Positions 37,902 to 51,420 of a stretch of 64,000 nucleotides of DNA are shown here, piece by piece. The notes under the pieces were generated by a model. The model had not been told where the DNA came from. It saw nothing but the letters and a program-made list of their open reading frames with translations, and made no database searches. The DNA lies in assembly GCF_901933205.1 (NCBI RefSeq), contig NC_044585.1, positions 7,812,001-7,876,000 of the forward strand. Reading direction: 5' to 3'. The DNA comes from Camarhynchus parvulus (taxonomy: Eukaryota; Chordata; Aves; Passeriformes; Thraupidae). A program made the position numbers and the translations under genes. The stretch's first letter is position 1. Each line of letters begins with the position of its first letter.

Positions 37902-40900
37902 TATCTTCACTCTAACCATGCAGTCCCAACAAGAAGGCACTTCTTAGAATGACAACAGCTTCTTAAATATAAACATGGCTTTTCTGATCTTCTCTCTCCA
38001 CAGGCCACGTGCATGGTAGAGTAATTGTGTGGGGTGCAGGACTCTACTTGTTAAACCCACGGACAAGAAGCTCACCAGAAAACTCACAGGTTTGGCCAGG
38101 ATTTTTAGGTGAATTCCAAATGTCATTAGGAGGATTTATGGCCTTGTGTCTGATGAACTATGTGCTTTGTTTCCTTTCTATGCTTTGGCTTATGAATATG
38201 AAAGAATATCTAGCTGATTAGGCCACTGATATTTTAGTATATGGAACAAAGTTGGGATGCTCTGAGTATTCATAAATGTAATCAAGGAGAATTATCCAGA
38301 TGTCCTGTGTCATTTGGGAAGTAAAACTAAGTATAGATAATAAAACCAATACATTCCAGCATTGATTTTTGTTGGCCTCAGAATCCTGGAGGAGATGAGG
38401 GACCTCCTGCTCCAGGAGAGTGGAGCTGGAAACTGAGTGGGGCTGCAGCTGCAAGTCTGAGGAGTGTAAGGTGGAGAAAGGATGCTCTGGTCAATGTCTG
38501 AGGAGAATTGATCATAACCTGCATTGGAAAAATAGATTTAAGAATGGAGACTGACCCGTGCTGAGATCAAAGTCCTGCTCCATTGTGTGTCTTGGTCAGA
38601 GGGAGTGATGTGGCAAAACAGGGTTTACCATGCCAGTGGCAGAAGAAGGAAGTCTCTTGGTTCCAGCTCTGTCAACAGACTGTTCATGGGCAGGGACAGG
38701 CTACTCTGCCCCAGATTTTCAGTTCTTTCATCTATTCTCTCCTCCCTGCATCTCCTCTGGCTTCTTGCCAGGCTGTGTTGTCCTGCAGGAGAGCTTGGAT
38801 TCACTGTTCCTCTGTGAAGCTGCACCTTTCCTCTCTGCCCTGCCCTTCTGGCAGCTCTTGCAGAGCACCCCTGGTACCACTGATCTTTGTGAGCAGGACA
38901 GAGATCTCCTGCCCCTGGTGCTGCCATTTTCCTGGTGCTGATGCCCTTATTTCAATTAATGCAGGTTTTCCATGTGCAGTTTTATGGTGTTGGGATGAAA
39001 TCTGAGGCTGTGGCTCACACATACAGAGCTGCTGGACCCTATTTCTTCTGTCTCCTTTTCAACTCATAGCTCCAAATGAAATCTCAGAAAACTGAAGTTC
39101 CAGCTCCAACAAGTAGGGTAATGATTTGTTTGGTTTTTTTTCTTCTGTTTTGTGTTGTTCCACACAGGTATGGTGGCTTCCTCCTTGCAGCAAAGGAGGC
39201 AGGGACTATGTTCTTCAAGGGGAAATTCCAGTTTGGGATAATGCAAATGAAAACACCAAGTGTGTCCTTTTTCATTCAAATTACATACAAAAAAATTGGT
39301 GATACGAGACATGAGCAAAGGCAGAAAGGAGCCTAAAGTCTTTAATCTTTAAAATCTATTTTACATGATTAAAAGGATCCTGCTTACAGAAAAGCAAGAC
39401 TGGCTATTTATATCTCCATTCTTCTCCCCACTGCTCCCCCCTTTTTTTTCCCAGAAAATACTGCACAGTCTCACATCTGAAAGACCACGGCTGGCTGCCA
39501 TTAATTTTAATGCTAAATCCTCATCAGCATTTCAAAACATTATGAAAATGTCTCAGAAACTGTCTTCTAGTAGCTTGAAAATATTGCAGGCAGCAGCCTA
39601 AATAATATTGTAAGTGCCCTGGTAAGTACAAGAGCACATGCTGGAAAGGAAAAGAGAAAAATAAAAGGCTTTAGACCACCAAGCACACGTCAGCTCCACA
39701 AAGCAGGCATAAATGGATTGCAGGATTTCATGGATGCTGAGAGTTTGAATTACTGGCTGAGCTACACCTCACTTACAGAAAATGTGGTTTTCTTTTTTAG
39801 AGAACGCATCAAATATTGAATGCTAGCTTGCTTGTCCACAGACAAGTACATAAATAACCTTACATGGAGGGCTCTGTTTAGGCTGACAAATGCAATTAAA
39901 TGAATGGAATATGGCCAGGCCCCCCATATTAGTGCTCTGTTGCACTGCATTGGTGAGGATGATGGATGCCAATTAAATTGAAATGAATGGTCATAGGTTA
40001 AACAAATGATGGCTCTGATCAAAGCACTCCTCCTTCAGCAAGGCATTCAACCTGTCCTAAGCTTAAATACATGGTTTTAAACCCTGCTTAAAATTGAGCT
40101 TAAGTAATTTCCTGCTTAGGGAAGGGCTGTACCATGGATTTCTGGGTTATTTTTTTTAGTTTGGAATACCCATGCTTACCTAGTTCATTTTGCATATCCC
40201 AAATTTCACTGGGCTTTCAGGACCTGCTACTGCTGCCTCATGCTCCTTTGTATTTCTAGTGCTCCAGTGGGCTTGGGGAGCTGAGTAAGGATTGCAAAAC
40301 CTTGTGCTATTTGTGCTTTCACTGATGGTGCTTTCACTGGAGCACTGCCCTGCAATGGCTTGGCAGCAGAGGCTGATGTGTGGCCCTTCTCCTGTGGTAG
40401 TAAGGGCGATGTTGCTAGTTGAAGATTGTTATCCATATCATTAGTTTCCCTTTAGTGAGTATTTTTAAGTATTGGCACATCTTTCTGCTTTTAAAGTGGG
40501 TTTTTTATCCTTCTCTTTTTAAGAGGTTGCAAACCTAAACCCCCATTTTAATAATTATTAAAAGTAGAAAAAAAAAGGTAATTTTTCAAGAGCAGAGGGC
40601 TAAGAAACCCTATTGTTTTTTCCCAGTTTGCATAGGAACTGGGACAAGAACTCTCCAAATAAATAGAGTCAAAATGTCAGGGATGGCTGGGAAATCCCAG
40701 GGTTTGGGGGGGGAGAAGTGTAGAGCACAAAACAAAGGCATAGATATGAAACTTCCTTCAGCTCCTGTGCTGCTGCTTCTCTCTTTGATTAGACATCAAG
40801 TTGAAGCATCATCAGCAGTGTGAATTCTGAAGAATACAAGAGAATGCACTTCAGGTTAGAAAGCCTGTCTTTTATTCAGATATTAAAAAAAAAAGCCACT

Positions 40901-43900
40901 AGACTATTCTTGAAATAAATCCCTGAGAGGGTTAGGCAGGGGCTGGAGGTGCACACACCACATTTTTCACTGCCAGCTCCTTGTAGCCAAGGTGTGTTGT
41001 CAAAGACGAGCCTGGAGAAGCGCTTCCCTCTCTCCTCCCTGTGCCTCTCCATGGTGACATCATTAATGCTGGAGGCTGTAATTGACCACAAAGCACAGAC
41101 CTTTAGTCCCCACCTGATCTTCCCCAGTGTTTATCCACTGCTGGCCTGACCACAGCAGCCTAATGAGCATTACACTTGACAAATATTGTCATGCCTAAAC
41201 AGGAGAGAGTGATTCTGCTAGGACAAGCAGCGAGCCCTGGGGCACGTCACGCTCAAATAGGAAAGTTAGGAATTAATATTCATTCTCTTCCACTCACCAG
41301 GGGCCTGATCCACATCCCTGATGTCAGTTAGGTCTTTCCACTGTGAGCTTTGCTTCCCTCCTATGAAGCAGCACGTTTATACTCCTTGTCTGTATTTTGT
41401 TTTATAATAAGTTTGACAGTAAAAGTAGATGGTGCAAAGTGTTTTTATCTGGGATCAGGACTGTTCCAGTAGATGGACAAGGTACTGATTTGAGATGGAA
41501 AAACACAGGTCCTAATTCCTTCTAGACTTTAATGTCTGGAGTCTTGATATATGTTGGATAGCATTCCAGATTTTATGTGCTAGAGCAAGACATGGTGAGC
41601 AATTTAGGAGAAATGAGAGCTTGTGATTCTCTTTGTTGTCTGTTTGCCTGTTGTGTAAAGCTCTGTGTGGCTGCTGTATCCACTCTGCATGCAGAGCTTT
41701 GGGAAAATCCCCTCTCCCCACACCAAGGCTGCTCATAAATCCCCAGGAACTGTAGCACCTGTGCTGCTGAGTTGCCTTCCCCCTGCTACCTTATGTTCAT
41801 TTTTCTTGATTATAAACAGCATTAAAAGTTTTAATGACTACTTGAGGTTTTCTTTCTAGATACTATAGTTTATTTTTATTTTATAAAATTTAAGATAGAG
41901 AGCAATTACTGCAAAATTAATGAGATCAAAAATTGTGCTTGTGTCTAAATATCTCCTTGGTCTGTTTTTCTGGTGTCTAGGCCTCACTGTACTTTTTTTG
42001 CTTGTCATAACTTGCCATGATTTACTCAACTGCTGCCTTCTTTTTAATCTATTTCTGACAGAATCCTTAATATCAGGTAGAGTCAGAGATCCCTGAAGCT
42101 TTGGGCTAAATTAACTAACTTTGCAATAGAGCAGAGAAAGGTGATGCCACATGGAGGGGGTGGCTGTGGCTCCAGCCTGCTGCTGTGAGCTGGCTCTGCT
42201 TTTTGCTTTGCTCAGAAAGGTTCTAACACTCCTGTTTGCTCAGAAAGGTTCTAACACTCCTGTTTGCTCAGAAAGGCTCTAACACTGAGCAGCAGAATGG
42301 GCTGGACCTCCCAGGCTGCTGCCTGGGTCTGTTCTGCTCTGCCTGGCCCCGTGTGGGTGCAGACCTGGGACCAGCAGTGCCTGACTCTATGGGGTTTGGA
42401 GTGCCTGGGTTTGTGTGTCTGTCCCACTGCTGGGTTTATCACCTTTCCCCTGGGTCTGAAGCACACAGCCTCATGCTCTTGACCAGCTGCTGTATGTGCT
42501 GACAGAGCCTGGGTCAGGGTGGAATTTTGGGCACCCTCAGCCTGGAGCACTCCCTGTGCAGCTCCAGCCAGGCAGGGAGCACAGCAGGGCAGCTCTGTGC
42601 TGATTCTGTTGCTGGAGCAGTGTGATCCTGTCAGGCTGAGCATTCCTGCCAGCAGATCCCCCTGTCTGGGGCAGCAGGAGGCAGCCAGCCCCTCTGGAGG
42701 AGGGCAGGGAGCCACTGTGCCAGCAGGCTGACCTGGAGTCCTTTGGAGGCCTGTGCTGCTGACAGGAGGTGATTCACTGGGATACACAGCCAGGGCCAAG
42801 TCAAACTGAGCCAGCTGCAGCAACTGGATCTCAGAATAGGTCAGGCCTAAATGCAGCCTGGAGCATTTGCCTGCCATGGCTGTGGCTGCAGGTGCAGGAT
42901 GCAGCATTTGAAGGCACAGTCCCAAGCTCCAGCAGGCACTCAGGCTGCCCTGGGGGTGCTGTGCTGCCCTGGCATCCCTGGCCATGTCCTCAGCCATTCT
43001 CCTCTGGGACAGATGTGATTCTTCACCTTAGGATCGAATTTTTTGTTCAGAATATTTTGGGCTGAATGAAGAAAAATAAGCAGTTCATCACTGAGAAGAG
43101 CAAGGACTCCTTCTTTGCAGGCTTTTCAGCAGCCCTGCTTCCTCCCCTGTGGGGATGTGCTCAGCGCAGCCATGGCCACCCCCAGAGCCCTGGGCCAGGC
43201 CCTCAGAGCACACCTGGGGCTGGCAGGGAGCAGTAATTGAGCTGTGCATTGTCGCAGCACTGTCTTGATCCATGATGTTTGCTGTCAGGCAGATCCCAGA
43301 GGGAGCTGCTGCAGACATGTCAATGTTCCGCTTCCTCTGCACAGAGGCTCCAAGCTGCCAGGGCAGTTTTTTATCTCAATATCACCTCCTTGCTTTCACC
43401 TGTGTGCTATTAAGCTGTTAATATATCGGGGGAAAAACTCATCCAGGCAAGTGTATTAGGGATACTTAAATGAGGTAGCAAAAATATTATTGTTATTAAA
43501 TGTTCCCACCAGATACTTGGACAGCTTGCCTTGCAACTGCAAAGCTAACATTTAATTACAGCAAGATATATATTCATAATGGATTGCAATTTACCAAAAT
43601 ACACAGAGGGCCCTGGATTTGTCAGTGTGCATTTGCTCTGCAAGAAATGCATCTCACTAAAAACCAGATGTCAGAATTAACAGTAGAGCTTTAGCAGTGC
43701 AGGGAGGGAAGCTGACATTTCTGAGCTGGCATTCCAGCTGTGTTAACAGCATCAGGGGCTCTGTGTCCTTAAACACAACGTTTAGCAGCAGAACTGCATT
43801 AATTTGTTTAAATTATAAGTGGTGGGAAATCACCTACACTGTGTTGGTGGCAACAATTGCAATCAAGAGAGATTCTGGATCCCCTCCTACGCCCCAAATA

Positions 43901-46900
43901 TTTTCTCCCTTTCCATTCACTTGCCGTGTTCCTGTCTAGCAAAATTGCAGGAGGTTGTAAAAATTAGTTCAGTTCTGAGGAAATTGCTGGGGGGTCATTG
44001 CCAGGGTCAAGATTTGGAGACGGATGAGGGAGACAGGTGTTTGAAAGCTCTTGTAAATGTCTGAGTAACTGTTCTGAAATGTAAATTATTGATTCATATC
44101 CTCCTGTTTTTTAATGTGCTTTATCTTGCTGGTAATTTAACCTAGTTTCCAGAGTATTTTTATCTGTAGTTTTCTAGAACCTGCATTACCCATGTATTTT
44201 ATCTCATCTCTTTCTCCTGTTCTTAGATGTTAGGTAGTGAGTCAGGGCACTGATTAGCTTGACTAATTTGTTGGCATAGTTTTCTGTCAGGGGAAAAAGG
44301 ATGCACATTTTTAAAAGTGAAGATAATTAACTGTTGGAACAACACAAGCACCAGTGCCTCCTTCAGTGCTAGCAATAACAACATCAGGATGTGTATTTTC
44401 CTAAGAAATGTCTCTGCTTTTCCACTGTCATTAATTTTTGGAAGCCCTGAGGCCTGTGCTGTGTGGAAGATGGATGATCCTGATGGGCCATCACGTTTTG
44501 GGACTTCCCAAACCTGGTGCTTGGGGCACTGTGTTCAGTTCTCTTCCTTGCAGGACAGGATGGCAGAAAGGGTTTGGTGATGGGCTCCACCCCTGGAGTG
44601 GTGGGGTTCCATGGATGGGTTCCATCCACGTGGAGCTGAGATCTGCAGGTGACATCAGGGGAAGGGCAATGAATTCCTTGTGAACTGCAGGGAAATCCTG
44701 GGAGGCTCCTGGAGTCTCTAATCACTGATTGAAGTGGGAATTGCAATCTCCCAGAGCTTCTGATGGTATTTGCTAGATCAGGAGCCATATCAAGGGGTGC
44801 TGGTGTGGGATCCAGCTGCTCCAGGGGTGGGAATGTGCTGTGGGCACCTGTCTGGGGACACTGCTGCAGGCAGTGGGGCATCATCCCCTCCCTGCTGGGC
44901 TGGGAGGCTGCACAGGCGAGGGAACAGCAAAAGGGGATGGGAGGTGCTCCTGGGGAGCCCTGGGGGAGCTGATATCCCACTGATAACAGCACCTGGTGCC
45001 CTTATCTGTGGATGCTGGAGCCATTTGAGCTCCCCCAGGGCCCAGCCCTGCTGCTGGGGCTGTGCTGGCTGGGGAGGCAGATCCCCATTTCACAGGCAGC
45101 AGGAAACCTTCACTCACCTGTGTGGACAAGGGAGATATTCAATTTCAAGGCAAGATCATATTTCCTCTTTAAAATCCAGACAGATAGAGATGGCTGTTGA
45201 CCCCAGCAGCATTATGTGACCTTATCTACCACACAGATATTTTCCTGAGGTTTTCTATTAGAGAGGCAGGCCTGGGGCTCCAAGGGTGAGCTGGGGGGTG
45301 ATGCTGAGGTTTGAACCCACCCACCCACCCTGAGCAGAGGTGGGGCACACGAGGTGCTCTGCCTGGCTGGCTGGGGGAGGCAAAGGGAGCATCATCCAGA
45401 GGAAAACAGCTCCCTAAAGCCAGTGTAGAGATGCTCAGTAAATCACTTGAGTGTGATCTCGAGCATCTCTTGTGAAATGTCTTGCTGAAGGGGGGCCCAG
45501 CAGAGGAACAAGTCCTTGGGCAAATCACAGTGTATAAATACCTCTGGTGTGGGTGTAATTAAGGCCACAGCCCTGGCACACGATGCAGTCAGCAATAAAT
45601 AGATTCCTGAATTAGAGAGAATCTCTGCTGTATTTCAGATGTGACTGTTTGAGTTACATGTATAAAATGGCCTTTGAAATAGCAGCTGTGTCTGCCTTAT
45701 CTTCTTCTGAGAGATAAGCAATTATGAGAATGTTATAATGATTTCTTTAAAAAAATGGATTTAAACAGCAATTGCTTTTCAGCGCAGGAGATATTTAAAC
45801 ATCAGTACCTTGAATTGATTAAAAAGAGCTGTACTGATAATGCAATTTTGTAGCTTGTGATTTGCACTGAGCAGTGCAATGAATCATGATGAAAGGCTGG
45901 AGAGGAGGTGCCTGATGGGACCTTCGGCCACTTTGGTGGCTCTGAGGTGTGCTGTGTTCATCTCACAAAGGAAGCTGCACTTGTATCAAACTCCTCATTA
46001 GTGCTGCTGTGTGTTTAGTGGCAGGTGGTTGTTCATTAACAGTGAACATGGGAATACCTTGCCTTGCTGGAGGGCCTCTTAGGAGAGCCTTGTTTCTGAG
46101 GGATGCTCTGCATTCCCCTGCACACTGATGCCTTCTGTACTTGAAGGATTTTAAATATCACACTTTTACAATTTGTATTTCTCCTGACTGTTTATTAGTC
46201 AGAGTAATTACATGTATTTTTCAGACTTTCTCGAATGCAAAATAGATTCCTTCCACTTGGATAGCTAACTGCTGCAAAACAGTCTCCCAGCTAACAGATA
46301 GTATCACTGAATTCCTGGATCACTTAAGAATTTATATATCCTCCTTGAATCACGAGGCAATTTATTTATTCAAGCCCTCTTGGATTCTGTTCTCTTGCAG
46401 CACATAACTGTGGTGCTGGGTGATGAGTAAGGAGCAGAGAGTGTTTGAGAGTGGTCATGTATCTCATGGGCAGTGGCAGGATGCTGTAAGCAGATAGAGC
46501 AGTTACCAAGGTGAGCTGGACTCTGTCACTCTGTTCTTTAATTCCTTTTTGCACTGTGTAAAAACACAAGCAACAACAACAAACAACAGAAGGGGGGGAG
46601 GGTGTTTCATTTCACTGAGCTACACTCTGAGCATCATTAATTTCACTTCTGCTTGAGGTGACACTTGGGTCTAGAATCCTTCCTTACCCTGGCTCCTGCA
46701 ATTAGTCTGCTGCCTCCTCAATGGGGTCTCAACCATCTAAATCCTTGTCTTCAAGCAAGTACTGACAGCCCCCTCGTGTTAAGTTTTGTAAACACTAATT
46801 TGTGACATCTCCCGTGGCTTAAATCAAAGCACTCAAGTAAAAGTAATAATACCACTGTTAAAGTGAACGTTACAGAAGGAGATGCCTGTCACCTGATGCT

Positions 46901-48494
46901 AAATGGAAATGACACTGAGCATGTTTCAGGAGAGGCTTCTAATGAGGAGGCGCTGGGGAAGCAGCGCGGCAGCCCCGGCTGTCAGCCCCGGCCCTGCTGG
47001 GCACACAAAGGGGGAGCAGGGCTGGTTTCCAGCCTCTTCTGCATTGTACTCAGGTGCCTGTGGAAGGAGGAGGATGCCCTGGCTCCTGGCAGCCTTTATG
47101 TGAATGGCAGCTGTGAGATGCAGTGGTGCAGGGGATGGCAGAGATGTGATCTGTTTGTGCTCATGCTGCGCACCCAAGTGTCTCCCTGTCCTGTAAAATG
47201 TAGCTCACTACCAGTACCACTCTTACTTGAAGTTATGCTTATTCTACAGAGCTCTTTTCTATTTATCATTTGCCTCTCTATTTATTTTTTTAATCCAGCC
47301 TTTCAGTCTTTCTTCCATAATCACATTGTATAGATTGAATGCATCTTTGCCCCTTTTCCTTTGTAGTGCCCTGAACATTGTTGTTGTATTACATGAACTT
47401 TTCATGCCTGGCAATACTGGAAACAATAGGAGCCCTCCAACCCAAAACTGTGTGTCACACTTGGTAATTTTCAAAGAAACTTCTGTGAGCATTCACAGTA
47501 CAACCATAATACAGACTTTGCAGCAGGTAGCTGAGCTGGTTGTACCCATCTGCTGTGTTTGAGCCTGTTGAAGGGTAAAATGAACCTCTGCCAGCACATA
47601 AGAAGTCCCAGCAAACTGGGAAAACAGACAAGATTATCAGTAAGAGAAACATCATGCTGTGTGAATTCCTATCCCATGAGAGGAGCAGGGAACAGGGGAA
47701 AATTCCTGAGGGTGTTGCCTGTGCAGGAACTCTAGGATGGGAGGGGATGGGTGTCAGCACTGGGTGCCCTCTGGGTCTCACCAGCATGAAAACTTGACAG
47801 GTGCTCTTGTGCTGAGGGGTTCTGCCCTTTTCCACAGGCATTTGTCTGAAACTGCACAATGCAAGGATGGTGTGGAGTGGGAGGCAGAGAATGGACACAG
47901 GAGCAGAGGCGATGCCCAGGGAGCAGCGAGGATAACTCAGCTGGAGCTGAAGGTGAGAAGTGAAGGCAGGAATACAAGAAACACCTCTGCACCTGCAGTG
48001 GAGGAGGAGGTGCTGGTTTTTCTCCACATGAGCCATGAGTGTCCCTGTGGCTCCCGGAGACACTCAGGGCAGTGAGCCACTGCACAGAGGCACTGCCTGA
48101 GGGAATGGGCCTGGGCTGTTAATTTATTCTTCCCCAATTTATTCTTCTCTTCCCCAGGCTGCCCAAAGGGTGCTGTGGGGCCCCAGCTGCTCCCCTTGCT
48201 GTGTCACCCCGCTTGGGGAGGAAGGTGCTGTTTGTGGAGCCAGCACTGAGCAGCTGCAGCCTGGCCCTGCTCTGCTCCGTGCCCAGGGACACAGGTGGCA
48301 CTGGCAGCTCTTCTGGTGGATCCACAGCAGCTTCCTGGGTCAGCCCAGCTGCACCAGCTCCCCTCAGGGAGTGGGTTTGGCCCCGCAGGTTTGGCAGCTG
48401 GCAGGGCTGGGGTCTGGCTCAGAGCTGGGTGCAGAGCAGCTCTGAGTGCCCTGCACTGCCCAGCTCCTCCCCTTCCTAGTGCTCATTAATCCTG
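37902..48494. other. Gene-free 5' flank of FBRSL1, third part
   Basis: No exon is recognisable. Frames of 248 codons (42997 to 42251, minus) and 202 codons (44992 to 44384, minus) lie in GC-richer, CpG-poor sequence and show no known domain. It contains a 28-bp tandem repeat at 42210. AT-rich unique stretches near 39440-39620, 39780-40020, 43500-43690 and 45700-45890 are candidates for conserved non-coding elements. A small patch with several CpGs at 46950-46995 is too short to call an island. Confidence 0.55.
42210..42286 (+). repeat. 28-bp tandem repeat, 2.75 copies
   Basis: Units begin GCTCAGAAAGG at 42210, 42238 and 42266. The first two are identical over 28 bases; the third has one T-to-C change and stops after 21 bases. 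Identity this high points to a recent slippage event. Confidence 0.95.
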
Positions 48495-48545
48495 GATTCA
48501 TAAAAGCATAGAATTAGTAAGGTTGGAATTAAATCTTTTCAAGCC
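48495..48545 (-). mobile_element. Degraded CR1 LINE 3' tip, minus orientation
   Basis: GATTCATAAAAGCATAGAATTAG, then TAAGGTTGGAATTAAATCTTTTCAAG, resembles the reverse complement of the CR1 tail (ATAGAATCATAGAAT...GGTTGGAAAAGACCTTNAAG). Only about 50 bases can be matched, so this is a short, old fragment. Confidence 0.6.
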
Positions 48546-51378
48546 CTCCTCTGTCAAGAACGTTTCTAATGTCTTTTATTTCCTTTCTAATTTAATTTAA
48601 CTGGAAAAAGCACTTTTTTTTCTCTTATTTCTCTATTCCTTTATGATTAGGGAAAACCCCATCTAATAAGTCTAAATGCTTCTACCATGGAAATATTTAG
48701 TACCAGCTCTGGCATATTTATGTTGGCTCCCTGATTAGACAATGTGCCAAGCTGTCCTTCGTGGCCTTAATTATCACAACTTCAGGCCAGCGTTGCCTGC
48801 TTACAGCATAATCCCACGGCCCAGAGTGAACCCTGAAAATGCTTAATTAAATGACATTCCACAACAGATTAAGGAGTCAGAAGCCCGAGATAAAGAAAAA
48901 GGGAGAACTGTGACCATAGGAGTGGCAGGTGCTCTTCCTTCTCAGGATAATGCTCCTGACATGGACTGTTTAGTTTGGAGCACATTAAAAAAACCAATGT
49001 TATGTGGTAACAGTTTGGGGTCTTCACTTGGCTTCCTTCATTTTCAGTGGATCAGAGAGGTCCTGCCTTGGGATGAAGTGTGAATAGCACTGATTTTACA
49101 TCAGCTGAGGATCTGCTCTGGGCTCAGATCATTTGTTTGGGTACCTGGATGAGGCCCTTTGCCAAAGTCAGTGGATGCCTTTGCAGTTCTGGAATCCAGG
49201 GTGAGCACTGGGGTCAGACACCACAAATCTGTTGCTTTTTAGAAAACCTCCAAAAACCAACCAACCAAACAAAAAAAGCTATTAAAAAAACCCCAAACCA
49301 ACCCTTTTCCCCCATGTAAAATGTGGTGTGCAGTTATTTAGAGCAGACAGGATCAGAGTGTGTCAGGGAGCCCTGCGGGAGCCAAAGCCCACGTCTGACC
49401 ACAGAAGATCAGCAGACAAATACAAATGCTGAGATAATGTTCCAGTGCACAGATTAGGGCTCAAATCTTCAGCAAATCTGTTCAGAGCAAGGAAATGACA
49501 GCACGTGGGGCACGTGCAGCACACTGAGCACGTCTCCTTCAGAGCCCCATCAGTAAAGGCAGTTATTGCTGTTATTGTGTTTTATCATATTACTCCTCAA
49601 TTATTTGCTCCAGCAGCTCTCTTGTCTTAGCCAAACAAACTGGCTGTGCAGAAGCTGACCTGATGTGATTTCTTCTTTGTGAAGAGAGTGGGCTGTGGCT
49701 GGGTGTCACGATGTTTCCAGGGGTTTGGTTTCTATGGTTTGTGTCCTTCCCCAGCTCTTTAATGTAATTTCAGCAATTAAACTACAGGAGAAGGGAGTGG
49801 ATTCAATGTCCCTGCTAACACAGGGACAGTTCTTAGGGGGAACAAAATACAGAGGGGCTGAGTGAGGGTGGTCCCTGGCTGGTGCCTGTGGTCAGGGGGA
49901 GGTGAAGTAGCCCCAGCCCAAACCCCAGTGGGCACTTGTTACCCACAGTCCAAAATACACCCCATGCTTTGACACAAATGGGATCTTTGGGTGCACAGAA
50001 GCAAGGAATTTTTTTATATTTGATAACAGCAGCAAGGCACATTATTCCTAAATGCCATCAGCTAAGCTGTGCAAGGGACCGTGGCACATCATTTCCCTAT
50101 CTCTGAAATGGAGGCTTTTCTGCTGAGCTGGGCTATTCAAGTGATGAGTTTTTAGTGTGAGGGAGGCCTCTTGCTGCAGCTCAGAGGCTGCATGTGCTTA
50201 ACCCCTTACCCTGTGGCTGCTCATGCTCAACCTGGAGCCTGTCCCAGCCCTGAGCCTGATCTCCTCTCCTCTGAAATGCTCTCACAGAGCCATCACCTGC
50301 CTCACTGCTCCACCACCTCACCCAGCACTTACCAGCATCAACATTCATCATCTTCCTTGGCAGCTCTCCTTTCTTTCTGCAAACCAAAAGCAGAGGAGTT
50401 TTAAAGAAGGAAGTGAAATCTGACAGCAAAAACCTCTTTTTAGGTATTCCGTGGAGGAATAACCCAGGGCAATATGTGAAGCAGAAGGATTTTTATTTAC
50501 CTAGAGGTATTCCATGCTTGGAGTCAACAAGACTGCACAGATTCCTGTTCAGAGCTTTGTATGTGATAAAAAGCACCACCTCCAATTTGTTTTCTCTATT
50601 CTGTGTTTAGTATCACTCTTCAAACTGAAAATTTGTCTTGTTCCAGTCTGAAGATGCAGTTCTGCAGGCGTTGGAGCATCCTCAGGTTCTCCCATCACAT
50701 CTCTAAGTGATCCAGCAACATGAAACTTCTGGATGCTTTGCTCTCCAGCTGGGTGAAGCTCAGACAGAGTCCAAAATTGGGGATTTTTCCCAGTTTGGTC
50801 TTCAGGACGCTTCTATGTGTGTGGACAAACTGGGACCCCCTCAGCTGCAGCAAAGCTTTGTGCAGGTGAAGCCCCAGCCTGAGCAGAGCCCAGCTGAAGG
50901 CTTTCTTTGTGGCTGGAGCAATATAAAAGTCTTTAGATGCAGTCCTCAGCCTTGAAAGTGCTGCTTTGAAGTTTCTGGGCCTTCACATGTCCTCCAGACT
51001 TTCATTTCACATACTGGGGGTTTTTTGTAGGTTTGTTTGGGTTTTTTTTAAGATTTCAGGTAAGATTTCAACAAGCTGGGGATGTATCAAAGTACAAAAT
51101 ACTTTGCTTGAGTCTTAATCAATCCAAACTGTTCTCTTAAGAAGGAAAAAATAAAGGCTGTTAAAGCTGGCCAGACACAAGGCAGCAGATGTTTCTCTTT
51201 AGTGTCAGAGCAGCAATCTTTATTAAATACCAAAGAAAGCCCTGTAAATCCAGGAAGGCAGTTGAGTCTATGCTGAGGACACCTCTTCCTGAGGCCAAAC
51301 AGCCTTTCCTGAGTAATTTGTTTTTCCTGCTGATCTTTCAGTGGTGTTTCTGTGACATAAAAGCAAAAGGGGAAAATG

Positions 51379-51420
51379 AATATTTAACTGTGGAACCAGC
51401 CTTAATATTTAACTGTGGAA
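51379..51420 (+). repeat. 25-bp direct duplication
   Basis: AATATTTAACTGTGGAA occurs at 51379 and again at 51404, followed by different tails. It is a small local duplication in AT-rich sequence. Confidence 0.85.

Noticed and set aside
42251..42997. 248-codon minus-strand frame
   Set aside because: The composition follows the local GC-rich, stop-poor sequence. The frame runs into the 28-bp tandem repeat, and no protein family is recognisable.
44490..44660. Possible 5' part of a CR1 element (CACTGTGTTCAGTTCTC)
   Set aside because: Only about 17 bases resemble CR1, and the following sequence does not continue the match.
44384..44992. 202-codon minus-strand frame
   Set aside because: It is Pro/Ser-rich through base composition only, and no family motif is present.
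46950..46995. Small CpG-containing patch as a second promoter
   Set aside because: It holds only a handful of CpGs over about 45 bases, far below an island, with no exon beside it.
47455..48063. 202-codon minus-strand frame
   Set aside because: It has no recognisable domain. It overlaps competing frames of similar quality on the other strand.
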